Shown in pieces: positions 13,118-24,887 of a stretch of 64,000 bases of DNA; the first letter of the stretch is position 1, and the number at the start of each line of letters is the position of its first letter. A program made the translations under genes and the position numbers. The DNA lies in the NCBI GenBank assembly GCA_023078685.1, contig JALGAS010000008.1:1116001-1180000 (forward strand), given 5' to 3'. This DNA is from Neopestalotiopsis rosae. Lineage: Eukaryota; Ascomycota; Sordariomycetes; Amphisphaeriales; Sporocadaceae. The notes beneath the pieces are model-generated. The model was not told the DNA's origin, searched no databases, and saw only the letters and a program-made list of their open reading frames with translations.

Positions 13118-13125
13118 ATTGGGGG
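13118..13125 (-). promoter_or_regulatory. Candidate GaaR-type element (reverse orientation)
   Basis: ATTGGGGG on the plus strand is the reverse complement of CCCCCAAT, a core match. It lies about 700 bases upstream of the reductase start codon. Confidence 0.4.
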
Positions 13126-13827
13126 GTTGATTTCGGCGACTCTTTCTAAATGTATCGTTGATCGTGCCAAAGCGGAGCGATGTCGGCGACATGTTCAAGT
13201 ATGTATATGGGGAATTAGAGGGAACAAATGATGCCGTCATGTGCTTGCGTATTCGTTACTCTAGGGAAGAGATGTATCAAATATTTTGATGCTTTTCTCC
13301 ATCACATCTGGCAGCATCTTACCCAAGCGCTGGCAGTCGCCTTGCGTATATCTCAGAGACTCTGTTGCTAGGTAACACAGAACTAAAGCTATTGGGTGTA
13401 TGTATACAAATAGACCCTTGGAATTGTAGCGTTTCACCGATACAATTATCCCGTCCAGAAATGGTTCATGAAAGCCAATGCTGAAGGCCGGGAAGGCGCA
13501 GTAGTTGGTAGGCGAACCCTTGAAATTGGGTCTACTTTTAAACCTGCGCGAATCAGTAGTAGTAGCTACCCCTCATAATTCTTCCGGGCCAGAAAGACGA
13601 TTTTATTACCCAGCCATAGCTCTGAGCTCCAGAAGGGTAGCTTGCGTGTTTACCTACGGTGCGCCTTATAAGACGATATCTCCTGTCTTTCTTCTTGCGT
13701 TCCCAGCTTCTTCTGTACTGTCGTCATACTGGTATTCTTCTACTTTGATCCAATTGATTTGAGCAAAACATTGCTGTCACCTCAGAAACTTCAAGAGACC
13801 AGACTAGCTTGATTGATTGCTTTCACC

Positions 13828-15207
13828 ATGGCGTCGGAAAAGAAGCTCGTGAACGTGTTGATGGCAAGTTGTCTTCTCGTCCTGCGATAACCTATGAGCC
13901 CGACTAACAAACAATTCATAGGTTGGTACCGGAGAGTACACCACAGGTTTCGTGGGAGGAGGCGCATCTGGTTCAGACAAGAAAGTTGGCGTTGTCGGCT
14001 TGACGCTGTTCGATTTGCGCCGCAGAGGCAAGGTCGGCAACCTGAGCATGGTGGGTACCAATGGTACCAAGTTTCCTGCCATCAGTGAGTAACGTGTATG
14101 ATCATGGTTGTTCGCTCTGCTGGGACTGACACAATGTATCTAGGACAACATCTCGACACAAACATTTCCAAAGTGTACAACAACCTAGACACCTCGTTCG
14201 ACTCGTTCCCTGCCAATGACGCCAAGGACCCAGATGCCTACAAGGCCGCTATTGACGCTCTGAGCCCTGGCGATGCCATTACAATCTTCACGCCCGACAC
14301 CACACACTATCCAATCGCGCTGTATGCCATTGAGAGGGGCATTCACGTGCTCATCACAAAGCCCGCAGTCAAGACTCTCGAACACCATCAGGAGCTCATT
14401 GAGGCCGCCAAGAAGAAGAATGTCTTTGTATTCATTGAGCACCATAAGCGATTCGACCCCGCCTACGCCGATGCCAGATTCAAGGCCAAGAAGCTGGGCG
14501 ACTTCAACTACTTCTACTCTTACATGTCGCAACCGAAATCACAGCTAGAGACATTCAAGGCATGGGCTGGTGTGGACTCGGATATTTCCTACTACTTGAA
14601 CAGCCATCACATTGATATCAATGACTCAATGGTCACCCAGCTTGGATATGAGCCCATCAAAGTCTCGGCTTCTGGCGCCAAGGGTATTGCCACCAGTCTC
14701 GGCTGTGATCCCATCACTGAAGACACTATTACCGTTCTTGTCACATGGAAGAAGAAGGACGACCCTTCCAAGATTGCCACCGGTGTCTACACGGCATCGT
14801 GGACGGCGCCTCAAAAGGCTGGTGTCCACAGCAACCAGTACTTCCACTACATGGCCTCTGGCGGTGAGGTGAGAATTAACCAGGCAAAGCGTGGCTACGA
14901 TGTTGCCGACGACGAGGCTGGACAGCTGCAATGGTTCAACCCCTTTTACATGAAGTACGCTCCCGATGAGGAAGGTAACTTCAACGGCCAGACTGGCTAT
15001 GGATATATTTCGTTTGAGAAGTTTGTCGACGCTGTGAATGGTCTCAATGCAGGAAAGGTCACGCTCGATGAGTTGGATGCACGTGGCCTGCCAACCCTGG
15101 CAAACACGATAGCTACTACTGCTATTCTCCACGCTGGTCGCATCGCCATTGATGAGGACCGGGAGGTCAAGATTGAGATCAAGGATGGCTCATGGAAGCT
15201 CGTCTAG
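13828..15207 (+). CDS. gaaA: D-galacturonate reductase (GaaA-type, Gfo/Idh/MocA family)
   Basis: Three exons (13828-13863, 13922-14084, 14144-15207) give 420 residues. The first intron starts with GC rather than GT (ATG|GCAAGT...ATAG); splicing there reads [14 protein letters not shown], restoring the nucleotide-binding glycine motif at residues 14-19. The second intron is an ordinary GTGAGT...CTAG. The protein then shows the Gfo/Idh/MocA pattern: a [10 protein letters not shown] strand, IHVLITKP (the EKP-like motif, residues 133-140) and [10 protein letters not shown]. The overall sequence fits the Aspergillus GaaA / Botrytis Gar2 type, which reduces D-galacturonate to L-galactonate with NAD(P)H as the first step of pectin-monomer catabolism. 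It is divergent from a DapA-family aldolase that could act two steps later; the dehydratase gene between them in the pathway is not in this window. Confidence 0.85.
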
Positions 15208-15617
15208 ATGCATTGACGGAGCGGTAATCTTTATGAAATTTGTATATACAACTAATTGACTTGCTAGATCAGATGTGTGCAGTATCATCTCCCGAATGGT
15301 AACATTAGAAAAATGTTCCAGTAAGGTGACATTCATTGCAGACAAATGCTCATATCTGGTACAAGAGCCTAGATTCTAGGTTGGAACACTAATCCGTGTT
15401 GAGGATGGGATGCTCAAGTATATCCATGTTTGTATGTGGTGCACAGGCCACAATTACTGAATTGGGCCCCGTTCCGTCTCACGTTGCGGGGACCCTACGG
15501 AAAGGGGAACTTCTCGAAGCTTATTACTTTCGCGTCGCAGTAAGACGGAAAAGAAACCAAGGTTAGACCTTTTCCAATCAACCCGCGATATTGCAAAGAC
15601 AAATCTGGAACACGGAG
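15208..15617. other. Intergenic region between GaaA-type gene and EBP-family gene
   Basis: This 410-base spacer separates two genes transcribed in the same direction. It must contain the terminator of the first and the promoter of the second; no further feature is evident. Confidence 0.5.
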
Positions 15618-16477
15618 ATGGACTCTTTTATCGATAATCTGCCGCCGGACCTGTTCGACCAGACGACGCTGGTGTCGCTCGCGTCGACGGTTGCCATCCT
15701 CGCCGTCGCCTATGCCGGGTCCCGGGCGGCGCTGCCGGCGTCGACACCGGCCAGCTATCGCGGCCTCTTCATCTGGCACGCCTTTGACGCCCTGATCCAC
15801 TTCTTCCTCGAGGGAAGCTTCTTGTATCACTGCTTCTTCTCCTGGATGCCGCTCTCGTCGGTCAAGAACCCGCTCGCCCTCGCCCCGACTGCGCACAACT
15901 TTCTTGGCTACACGAACCGCGCCTATGGCTCCCAAGCTGCTGGCGACAATCCCTTTGCCCAGCTGTGGATGGTATATGCAAAGGCGGACAAGAGATGGGC
16001 TGGCGCTGATCTGGTATGTTGGATTTTTATCTTCTGGCCGTTTCAAGTTCGATGCGCGAGGACGTTGCGTAGACGGGTGCTTGAGAGCACTCATAAAGAC
16101 CGATCAAGACGACTAACTCGATTTCTCTCTTTCCACAGTCCATCATCAGCCTCGAGCTCCTGACGGTATTCCTAGCGGGCCCGCTGGCGTGCCTCATCTG
16201 CTACGGCATCGCCAAAAAGGACCCGCGCACCAACATTCTCGTCATCGTCGTGGCGACCATGGAGCTCTACGGCGGCTTCATCACCTTTTGCCCCGAGTGG
16301 CTCGTCCAGAACAACAACCTCGACACGAGCAACTTCATGTACAAGTGGGTCTACCTCGTCTTCTTCAACATGCTCTGGGTCTTTATCCCCGCCTGGGCCA
16401 TCTACGTCGCCGTGGCCGATATCAACGATGCCTTTGCCGTCAGGAGCCAGGCTCAGACTAAGCAGAAGCGCAAGTAA
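15618..16477 (+). CDS. Emopamil-binding protein (EBP/EXPERA) family membrane protein
   Basis: Two exons (15618-16013, 16139-16477) joined over a 125-nt GTATGT...CCACAG intron give 244 residues. The protein is strongly hydrophobic, with an N-terminal helix after residue 16, a helix containing WHAFDALIHFFLEGSFLYH (residues 53-71) and two or more helices in the C-terminal half. It ends in a basic KQKRK-type tail suggestive of ER retention. The H61xxxE65 arrangement matches the histidine and glutamate of the EBP sterol-isomerase active site. EBP catalyses delta8-delta7 sterol isomerisation in animals and plants. Most fungi use the unrelated Erg2, so the role of fungal EBP-like proteins is uncertain; a sterol or terpenoid isomerase in the ER membrane is the reasonable guess. 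It follows the reductase gene on the same strand but nothing links it to sugar catabolism. Confidence 0.85.
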
Positions 16478-17591
16478 ATGGGGGAGTCGGATGGACTGAA
16501 TCTGGAATGCTGGGAGAGATTGGTGGAGACGCTTTGGCTTTGGAATTATCTATAATGTACAACTGGATGTACAATACAATGAGGTCACGGTTTGGGGAAA
16601 ACTCATGAATGTTATGAGAACAGGATCATCTGCGGTCTTGGTCTTGCTACCTCCAATGGGCATGCAATCGACAAGGCGTAATTGGTTTCCCTTGACTTGG
16701 TATGAATGACGTAGGAAAATGGCATCAGTGTCAAAAAGGAAGGACTTGTCTTGACTGAGCAAGAGCTTTTACCAATTCAGCAATCTTTAATAATTTGCAC
16801 GCCAAGTCTGTTGTGTCGATATGTACGGAGTACTTCGTGTAGCGTGCCTACGTTCAATTATGCTGTTGCTCTCGTCTGTTCCTCATGATTAATTTACCTG
16901 TCGTGTTCTACCGAGTGAGACGGGTTTCACATTGCACGTGTAGACGATGACTCGAGATCAGCCTACGTTTGTGGAGAAAGATCCATCTCCAGAAATGCTT
17001 GTCCATTAAGTATCATAACTATATCAGTCGCCAGCCAAGAAGCGAAGCAAATACATGGTAGCACAGCTTCAAAGGGCCATGATAGATGCAGGATATCTAA
17101 ACAGAGGTTGCGTCGTGATATGAAACACCATATACTGGAAGGCATGCGTAGGGCGATTTTACACGCGCCGTTTGGACCCTGAAGCGATAAATGCTTGGCC
17201 AGAACACTGGTCACCCGCGGGGTAGTTTACCTAGTAGTAGCCACTGGCAAGTGCCCCACCACTCAGCGAATCAGCGCCGTATTGAGATACCTAACCGCGA
17301 GGCTGCAAAAGTTTAGCGTGACCGGGGGTTGATGCAGCCGCGCTGCCGTCGAAATTCCCATTTCGATTGAGGTCGTTGCTTTACTTTGTGAATTTTGCCT
17401 GTAAAACACAACATCTTTCGGTTGTTCCCTTACTTCCACAAACCCTACAGAACCGCAACAAGGACGTCATTTCGCGGTTGAGAGTGAACGGATCTCTACT
17501 GGGGCGAACCTTCCTGAGCTCGAACCCGAACTTCGCGGCCGTTCCCTGCTTCTTAGCCCGACCGACTTTCTCAACGACCTCGATAACGACG

Positions 17592-17627
17592 ATGGGACTC
17601 AAGCACATTCTGCAGCAAGCCACCTAG
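17592..17627 (+). other. Upstream open reading frame 1 of the SUMO protease leader
   Basis: ATG followed by ten further codons and TAG lies about 300 bases upstream of the proposed main start. If it is within the transcript it could dampen translation. There is no evidence beyond its position. Confidence 0.25.
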
Positions 17628-17700
17628 GATAACGACCTAACGTGCCACAAACCAAGCCGAAAACTAATATAATCCTTTCCAAACGACAAATTCGTCGAGC

Positions 17701-17772
17701 ATGTCGGCCGGTACTCAACGTCTGAAATTTTTCGCATCCGTTTGTCCATGCCGGTTTCGCCGCGCATGTTGA
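17701..17772 (+). other. Upstream open reading frame 2 of the SUMO protease leader
   Basis: A 23-codon frame ends in TGA 120 bases upstream of the proposed start. An alternative is that its ATG belongs to an unrecognised first coding exon. Confidence 0.25.
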
Positions 17773-17892
17773 AGCGACCGCAACTTCACTTTCCCTCGCA
17801 ACATTCTCTAGGGGGCACCTTCCGGACTGGGGAAGTCATCTTATGCTCCCAGGGCTGCTACGTTCTCGGGCACGGACCAGAGGGGCTTCATC

Positions 17893-20800
17893 ATGGGTTT
17901 TAACGTAAGGTCTCTGCTCAATCAGCGACTTGCTCATCTCAGCTTACCATGAATTTTTGCAGAAGATCGCCAAGAAAGTCTGGGGTGCTATCGTTCCTGT
18001 GAATACACTCAACCAAGCGCCACGCTCGTCGTTGCCATTAGCACCGCCATATGTCAAGGACGACGCAGACCCGCCTTCCAAGAAACGCAGACTGGACGAG
18101 GAGGAGGACAAGGACGATGAGATGGCGACCGATGATCAGAACGAGGACGTGGGATATCCAACTCTGCAAGCCCAATTCACACTCGACATGGCCGCTGGTA
18201 TGGCTCCACCAGAGCGCAGGAACTCTCTCAACAGTACTCGATCTGCGTCACGGGCGCAGCGGGCGCCGAGCGTCCAATCGACGGGTAGAATATCGAGTCA
18301 TAGGCCCGCAAGTGTTCACTCTCTGAGCAGGAGTTCGACGCAAAACAATGTAGAGGAGTTCCGTTCAGTGGAGAGATTGGTTAAGCCACCAACGAACAAG
18401 CGGCCGCGACGCAAGAAGCCTGACAATTCGGCATTGAATCCCGAAAGCATCGATGACAGTGAAGAAGATGCCAAGCCCGTCTTGCCTGAGTCCAATGGGC
18501 GGCCGGATCGCAAGCATGATGCGCAACAAGATCACGACGTCACTCATTATGGCCAGCGTTTCGCAAAACCTAGAACGGAAAGGGCAAATGAGGCTGGCAT
18601 ATCAGCTGCCAAGAGGAAATCGTCGCAAACGTTGATGGGACCTATCGCCAAGCATTCCAGAAACTCAAGCCCAGACCCTTTACTTGAGGGCTTGGAGAAT
18701 AAGGGCCCAGAGCGGCTAAAGAAACGGTCATTCGCTTCAAACAGCGAGTCCATTCGAGGAGCGCTCTCTCCCAGTTTTTCTTCCAAGCGTATACCTCAAA
18801 ATCCGAGACATACCAGAACTGACTCGGCCGACAAAATTTTCAACATCCTCTCAAGTCCCGTTAGATCGAACTTGAGAAAGGGACTCAAGCTGAAAATGGC
18901 TGTTTCAAACCCTTACAGCTACAATCACGAAACGTGTGAGCCGAAATGTCTGCTTATGGTCGGGAATGTCAGCACCATTCTTCTCCCGATGCCACTCCAG
19001 GGAGGCTCAATCCAAGACTTCCTATCAGAGTACGGGTATCTGCAAGTGAATCTGAACAAGACCCACACCATCAAATTTGATAAGACAAATCTTGCTGTAC
19101 GTGTTGACCGGTCCACAGATCAAGCAGCCCCGGTTCCTGCAAGGCTTTACTTGGTGTTTGATGGGGCCGAAGACTTTGCGGGCTTTGAGAAATGGGCGAC
19201 AATGAAGCGGGAGCCATCTGTGCACCTCAGTATACAATACGAAAATGGGGACAAGTTGATAAAATGTGTCAACAATCTTCTCGAGAAAGCCACGGAAGAA
19301 AAAATGGTGCAAGGCTCTGACGATGTTCAGGAACGGACTGCGCCAGATGTTCAGTGGATGGCACGATCACGTGCACGTCGCTCGAAGCTACTGAGCCAGA
19401 ACAATACGAGCAAGCCCGATTTGCGTCGAACAAGATACCTGGCGAATTCCGCAGAGATCATTGACGATGACGATCTAGCAAATACAATTCCCGAAAGCCC
19501 ACAGCCATCTGTCTCTCGCACAACTCGAAAACGATTTGCTGTGCGATCCGAAAGTCCACCCCCGCTCAAGCTTTGGACAAATGAGAACCCCGACTGGGCG
19601 GAGAAACATTGGCGGAACTCTCTGGTCTTTCCTCCACAGGGAAAGAATAGAGCCATCGTGGACGCGAACGACATCGAAAGGCTGGACGAGGGCGAATTCC
19701 TCAACGATAACTTGATTATCTTCTACTTGCGATATCTTCAAGATAAGCTGGAGAAGGACAAGCCACACGTCGCTGAACGTATTCATTTTCACAACACATT
19801 CTTCTACGATAAGCTCAAACCCACGCGTAGTGGTGCCGGCATTAAGTATGACGGAATCAAGAGTTGGACTACCAAGGTCGATTTGTTCAAGAAGGATTTC
19901 ATTGTGGTCCCTATCAACGAGTATCAGCATTGGTATGTGGCGATCATCTACAATCCATCGAAGCTCGATCCATCACAAGAAGCATCGTCCGCGGCAGCAA
20001 AGCCAGTTGCCTTGGACTTGACAACCCCGGAAAAGCCAGGAAAGGAAGTGTCGACAACAATTGACAACCCAACGACCAATCCGGAACCCGATGTAGAGAT
20101 GCAGGATGGGGCAAAGGTTGTCGAAACCGAGTTACGCAGGATGTCAATAGAGAGCGCCAAAGGCGATGCCGATGCCGACGCTGATGCGCCACGACGAGAC
20201 ACAACCTCGCAGCACGAAGATGAGCAAGCCAAAGGTCCCGAGAAGGACATATACGATGTTGATGCAGGCACCGAAGTCCAGCAAGGCAGCTCGCCCTCTA
20301 CCAGTGCGAATCGCAAGGCGAAGAAGACAAGTCTCGGATCTAAGAAACATCATGATCCTAATCAACCAAAAATCATTACCTTGGATTCGCTTGGCTCAGC
20401 TCACTCGCCCGCATGTACTCACTTGAGGCACTATCTCATCGCTGAACTCAAGGACAAGAAGGGCATCGAGATTCCGGACCCAGGTGCACTGGGCATGACC
20501 GCGAAGAAGATCCCGCTCCAAGAAAACCATTGTGACTGCGGCTTGTACCTGCTGGGATACGTCCGCCACTTTCTGGAGGACCCCGACGCCTTTGTGCATG
20601 GATTGCTACATTATGATGAACCGACATGGTCTTTTGTTTCCTCAAACATGCGGCATGACATCAGGGAACTGATATTTCAGTTGCAAGCGGAGCAACAAAA
20701 GCGCGAGGATGTCGAGCAAGAAGCCAAAAAGCAGAAGAAGCGCCAGGCAGCGGAAGAAAAGAGAAACAGAAATGGACCAACGTCAAGTGTAAGTGACCCC

Positions 20801-21586
20801 AAGGAGCCGCTGGAAATTTCAAGCTCTGCAGCAACTCAAGGTACCCACGCCTCACATGTTGAAGATGGAGTGGTGCCTGGGAAGCCAACCAAACATGACG
20901 CCATTGACGCTTCTTCGATGCTCCAACCTGGGCGTGTCACTCAGAGTATTGAGATGGATGAAGTTATATCGGTAGCTGGCAGCTCACAGAAGACATCACC
21001 AGAGTCTCGTGCCATGACTGGTACTAATGGCGAGACTGGAGAGCCGTGTAACGCAAGCATGTCCATGCCAGGAACATTTCCCGTTGGCCAGCAGATAGTC
21101 TCACCAGCGCCTGCGCGGTCAGGCAGCAATGACACGCAAAAGGGGTTCATGCGTGGGCTTCTGTCTCCAGATTCTCGTGGCCATACATCAGACAACCCTG
21201 TTGAGGTGCATGATGAGGCAGACAACTCTCCGTCATTGACAAAAGAACTCGAGGAGAACCTGGCCCAGGCTAAGAGCCCGAGTGCCAGACGTACGCCACG
21301 CAAGCAAAATTCGAGACCCAACACCGAATCAAGACAACATTCTGTCGAGGTTCACGAGACGCTCCAATCACCGAGAACCAATATTGGCGTGTTCATTTCA
21401 TCTCGGGGCTCAAGAGAACACTGCACTGCGACCAAACGCGCAAGTTCACAGACGGCGGAGACAGGACAGACGAGCAAATACTTTTCGGGCGCTGCCTCAC
21501 AGCCGCAAGAAGAGACGTTGACGGCGGTCAAGTACATGGGCCAGCGTAATAGATCAGAGGATCAAGAGGCCATCATTGTGGATTGA
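17893..21586 (+). CDS. SUMO-specific cysteine protease, Ulp1/C48 family (Ulp2-like)
   Basis: The model has a 12-nt first exon (17893-17904), a 58-nt GTAAGG...TGCAG intron and a long exon 17963-21586, giving 1211 residues; an alternative is an unspliced start at 17930. The protein has a long disordered basic/serine-rich N-terminus, then a C48 protease core from about residue 540. The catalytic set is present: His660 in NEYQHWYVAI, Asp812 in ITLDSLGS, Gln857 and Cys863 in LQENHCDCGLYLLG. Unlike Ulp1, about 140 acidic, low-complexity residues are inserted between the histidine and aspartate, as in Ulp2-type deSUMOylases, which trim poly-SUMO chains in the nucleus. The C-terminal 350 residues are disordered; EVISVA and the terminal EAIIVD look like SUMO-interaction motifs. 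Alpha-glutamate/lysine coiled-coil sequence follows the core near residues 910-950. Confidence 0.92.
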
Positions 21587-24500
21587 AAACTATGAAAAAT
21601 CGCGATATCTGTGGGGAGTCGCAGCCAGCTGGGTGCTTCATTGCAAGAACACTACGGATTGAAATCATGAATTGGGGAGAGAAGCAAATGATGATGGGCC
21701 AGATGGGTCCTGCATGAACAAATTTCGCATTGGCATGGCGTTTGGTTTACAGGGTAATGATGGTTACATACCCCAGAGATTTGCAGCAGCGGCGAATAGA
21801 GCAAGTTCCGCATCGTTTACATTTTCTGCTTGCACATTTCGCGTCGGACTTTTGCTCTGCGATAAACTGCGGAAGAATACGTTTCAATGAAAGCATCAAG
21901 GCAAGCATCATTTTTTCTAGTCAACTGCCAAGTACATATTATCCCTGTTGTGCAAGTAATTCGTAGGTTCGGTATGCATGCAGCGTGAAGCAGCAGAGTA
22001 ACCAAACAAGGAGCCGGATATCAGGAATGACGGGTTCGGATCGGTATAGACCCGCATTTCTTTGCGCCGGCTTCCGAAATGCATCGTCCGGAAGTAAAAG
22101 TGCCATTCTCTCTGATTCAGAATTGACAAGTACATGGAAAGCATCAAGATGACTAGGAGGCAAAGACGGGCTGATAACCTTCACTTGTGGCTATCCCGAT
22201 GTGAAATGACAAGATCCGTGCATGATCTTTAATAGTCATTCTGCCCAAGCATACTCGACCGGTCGGCCCCGGTGAAATAAAGCTGGAGCGCGATCCGTCC
22301 GGCGCGAAAGAAACTGCCAATTGGCCGAGCAGCATTCTAAGTCAGGTTAGAATAGAAACTAAGTGTTCTAAATGATTATGATCATATCATGACCATGATT
22401 ATGAATCTCCCCCCTCGCCGTCATCTCCATGATCCTTCCATCTCCGAAAAACCACGTACGTTTACTCCACGCAAACGCTGAGTTCGTCTTCTCGGCCGAT
22501 ACTTTCCAACTTGGGCTCATGGAATTTCATGCAAAGGAAAATAACGGTCCGGGGTCGCATACGTAATCAATACACTTTTTTTTGTAAATGCACAAGGTTT
22601 GATTGGCCGACAAGGGGGAAAGAGAGAGTCGAGAGAGAGAGAGAAAACAGATGCCTCGGCCGCGTTTTTGCTGGGCGCCCACTTCCCGGCCGGTAGTAGA
22701 CAAGAGGACATTTCAAAAATCATCTGTGCGTTTTTATTTTATTCTGGCTCATATTTGGGGGGAATTATGATATGTACTGTAGTAATAATGGAAACAACAC
22801 CCTTACCCACGTTTTCCTCGTCTATTTCGTCCCTTGTTCCCTGCTTCCAGCGGGTACTCGTTATGGAAACTTTGCAAGGCTGCCTGGTCCGGCTCTTGCC
22901 GGCCCACTAACTCTTTTTTTCTTCTTCTCAGTTTGATTGTGTCCTCGTGACCGTGTCGGCTTTTTCGTGTTGTTTTCCGAACTCGATACGAGGAAACGAG
23001 GGAAAAGCTATCGAGGCTTATCAAGAGCTTGTTTCAAGGAACGGGCCTGCTCACATGGGCAAAAAGCCGTTGCGAGAGGTAAAAATTGACGGACGGATAT
23101 GGCCGCGTTTTATGTGGAGAAGAGTGTAAGCAGTAACAAGAGCAATTGAAGAAATAAAAGCACAAAAAAAAAAAAAAAAAAAAAAAAAATAAAAAAATTC
23201 GCTTATTCATTCGGTTCCCCGTTTCGGGCTACCGGATTTCTTTGGCATCCCGCGACGACGTTATATCCGGATTTCCAGAAAGTGGTGCTACTACTGAAAA
23301 GATGGAGATGATGGAATTCTGCTGCATGGGGAGAAATGCCGACATGACATCTTTTTTTCTTACCCTCTCGGTCCCCTTTCATTTCTTATTTTTTGCCACA
23401 TCCGCGGATCTTCTTGAATTCAGCTTGCATTCGCCAGTATACATACCCTGTTTTGCCCGCGGAATTTCCGAGGTATTTCGCCGGCGGTAAGTTCCCAATA
23501 TAAAAACCCACTCGGGCGAACTTCGGAGAAGATGTGTGGTAAGGAAAGAAAAAAACAAACAGGCAAAAACATCAAGCAAGGCAATTGTTGCGATTCCGGG
23601 GAGGGGGGAATTACGGTCCTGCCTGCCTGCCCCTCCATGATATGATGTTAAAAAGAAAAGGTGGGGAGAGGGAGGAAAAAAGTGCAAGTCTGGTGATTGA
23701 GTGGGGAGTATAAAACTCGCTTTCGTATTGCACCATTAGCCTGTAGCCCAAAAGATGAGAGCAAAGTAAAGATGGGAATTTCTATAATGGCAAAGACAAA
23801 AAAAAATAAAACCCGTCGCCTTGTCCGTGGCCCGAGGTTGCTTTGCTTCGACTGCCGCGAACTGCTGTCGTCGACGTCGTCTTCCAAGGCCCGTTTTTTT
23901 GTTCGCTTTCTTCCGCGGACACGCCGTTTGTATCCACATCCTTTGTTCAGCTCCGGGCCCTCAGGGAATCAGCTCCCAAGTGTGGAGTTGTGGACGAGAC
24001 TCCTCGAAACGGTGGAACACTCCGGACCAGAATACTGTCTGTTTTTCCCATACTGCAGTCGTCGAACCATTGTGGCGGAGGACATGGGAAGAAAAAATAG
24101 TCTAGATCAAGATTGCCGGGAGACATGCTCCAGATCCTCAGGTACCAGGTACGCGGCAGTGTGGGACCCAACCAAAGGAAGAATGATAAGTGTTGGCGCT
24201 ATGTGGATTTGCATCAGGCAATGGCAAGCAAATTGGTGGTGAGTATACACTTGGTTCATATTTGAATATCTCCAAGGCTACAGAGCTAGATATACACAGT
24301 AAGAGCTGCTGCAATGCAACTGGGTATTTCACGCGCCTCAAATAAGGCGAAGATGAGAGTAACAAATGGTGCCTGAAGGTCAAGACAGGAGGGGGGCCTT
24401 TCCCCCAAAATATCATCTGCCCAAATCCAATGCATAGATAGACATTCCTTGCAACGCCGATGGTAAAAATGTGTGCCGGTTCCTAACCCGTTTTCTTTTC

Positions 24501-24887
24501 AAGGTATTGGCCAATACTGAAAATGCGCCCCAAAAACAAACGCCGTTTTACAATGCATAAATCGTACCCGCCTCTTACTGTAGTCGCGATTCCCTCAAAT
24601 TCTCTTGGAGGTCGATGTGGAATGTCGTGTGCACAGATGGATTTGGACTACCGCCCAGATGGTCGTTATCGGAGATTGATACTCTGGTGGTTTAAGGTAT
24701 AGACTGGTCAGTCGTTCGAACCGTGAAGATGTGTCCTTGCGAGCACTTTGTATACATGCCCGACCAGGGCTCGGTGTGAAGATGTTAAGCTCGGCGGATT
24801 GCTATAGCAGCAGCCATGACCGGGTTTTTAAACCCCAATAAGCAACTGGGGTTTTGTTTGAGCAATCACAGCAATCATCATTTAGCA
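21587..24887. other. Intergenic region between convergent genes
   Basis: This 3.3 kb lies between the ends of the SUMO protease and Zn2Cys6 genes. It contains a 27-base A run at 23164-23190, GA-rich sequence near 22615-22655 and several frames of 60-180 codons with no recognised domain. The longest (23697-24242 plus) is basic and low in complexity and is not convincing. Confidence 0.45.
23164..23190. repeat. Homopolymer A run (27 bases)
   Basis: There are 27 consecutive A, then T and seven more A. It is intergenic; a retroposed poly(A) tail or slippage product is possible, but no adjoining element is recognised. Confidence 0.9.

Larger units (their letters stand above)
11125..13827. promoter_or_regulatory. 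Shared upstream region of the divergent aldolase and D-galacturonate reductase genes
   Basis: The 2.7 kb between the two divergent start codons carries no recognised gene. It contains three matches to CCNCCAAT, the core reported for the fungal galacturonate activator GaaR, clustered between 12553 and 13125. A TATA-like palindrome near 11221-11230 could serve the aldolase and TATAAG near 13667-13672 the reductase. The frame at 12491-13240 on the minus strand has no domain and covers all three sites, so it is regarded as chance. Confidence 0.55.
16478..17892. other. Intergenic region with long leader of the SUMO protease gene
   Basis: No gene is recognised. The distal half, from about 17340, is probably transcribed as the 5' leader of the downstream gene. 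It holds two short upstream open frames: 11 codons starting at 17592 and 23 codons starting at 17701, both closed before the proposed start at 17893. Confidence 0.45.

Noticed and set aside
12491..13240. 249-codon minus-strand frame between aldolase and reductase genes
   Set aside because: No recognisable domain and it overlaps the candidate regulatory sites; more likely chance.
23697..24242. 181-codon plus-strand frame between the SUMO protease and zinc-cluster genes
   Set aside because: Basic, low-complexity, multiple overlapping open frames and no domain.
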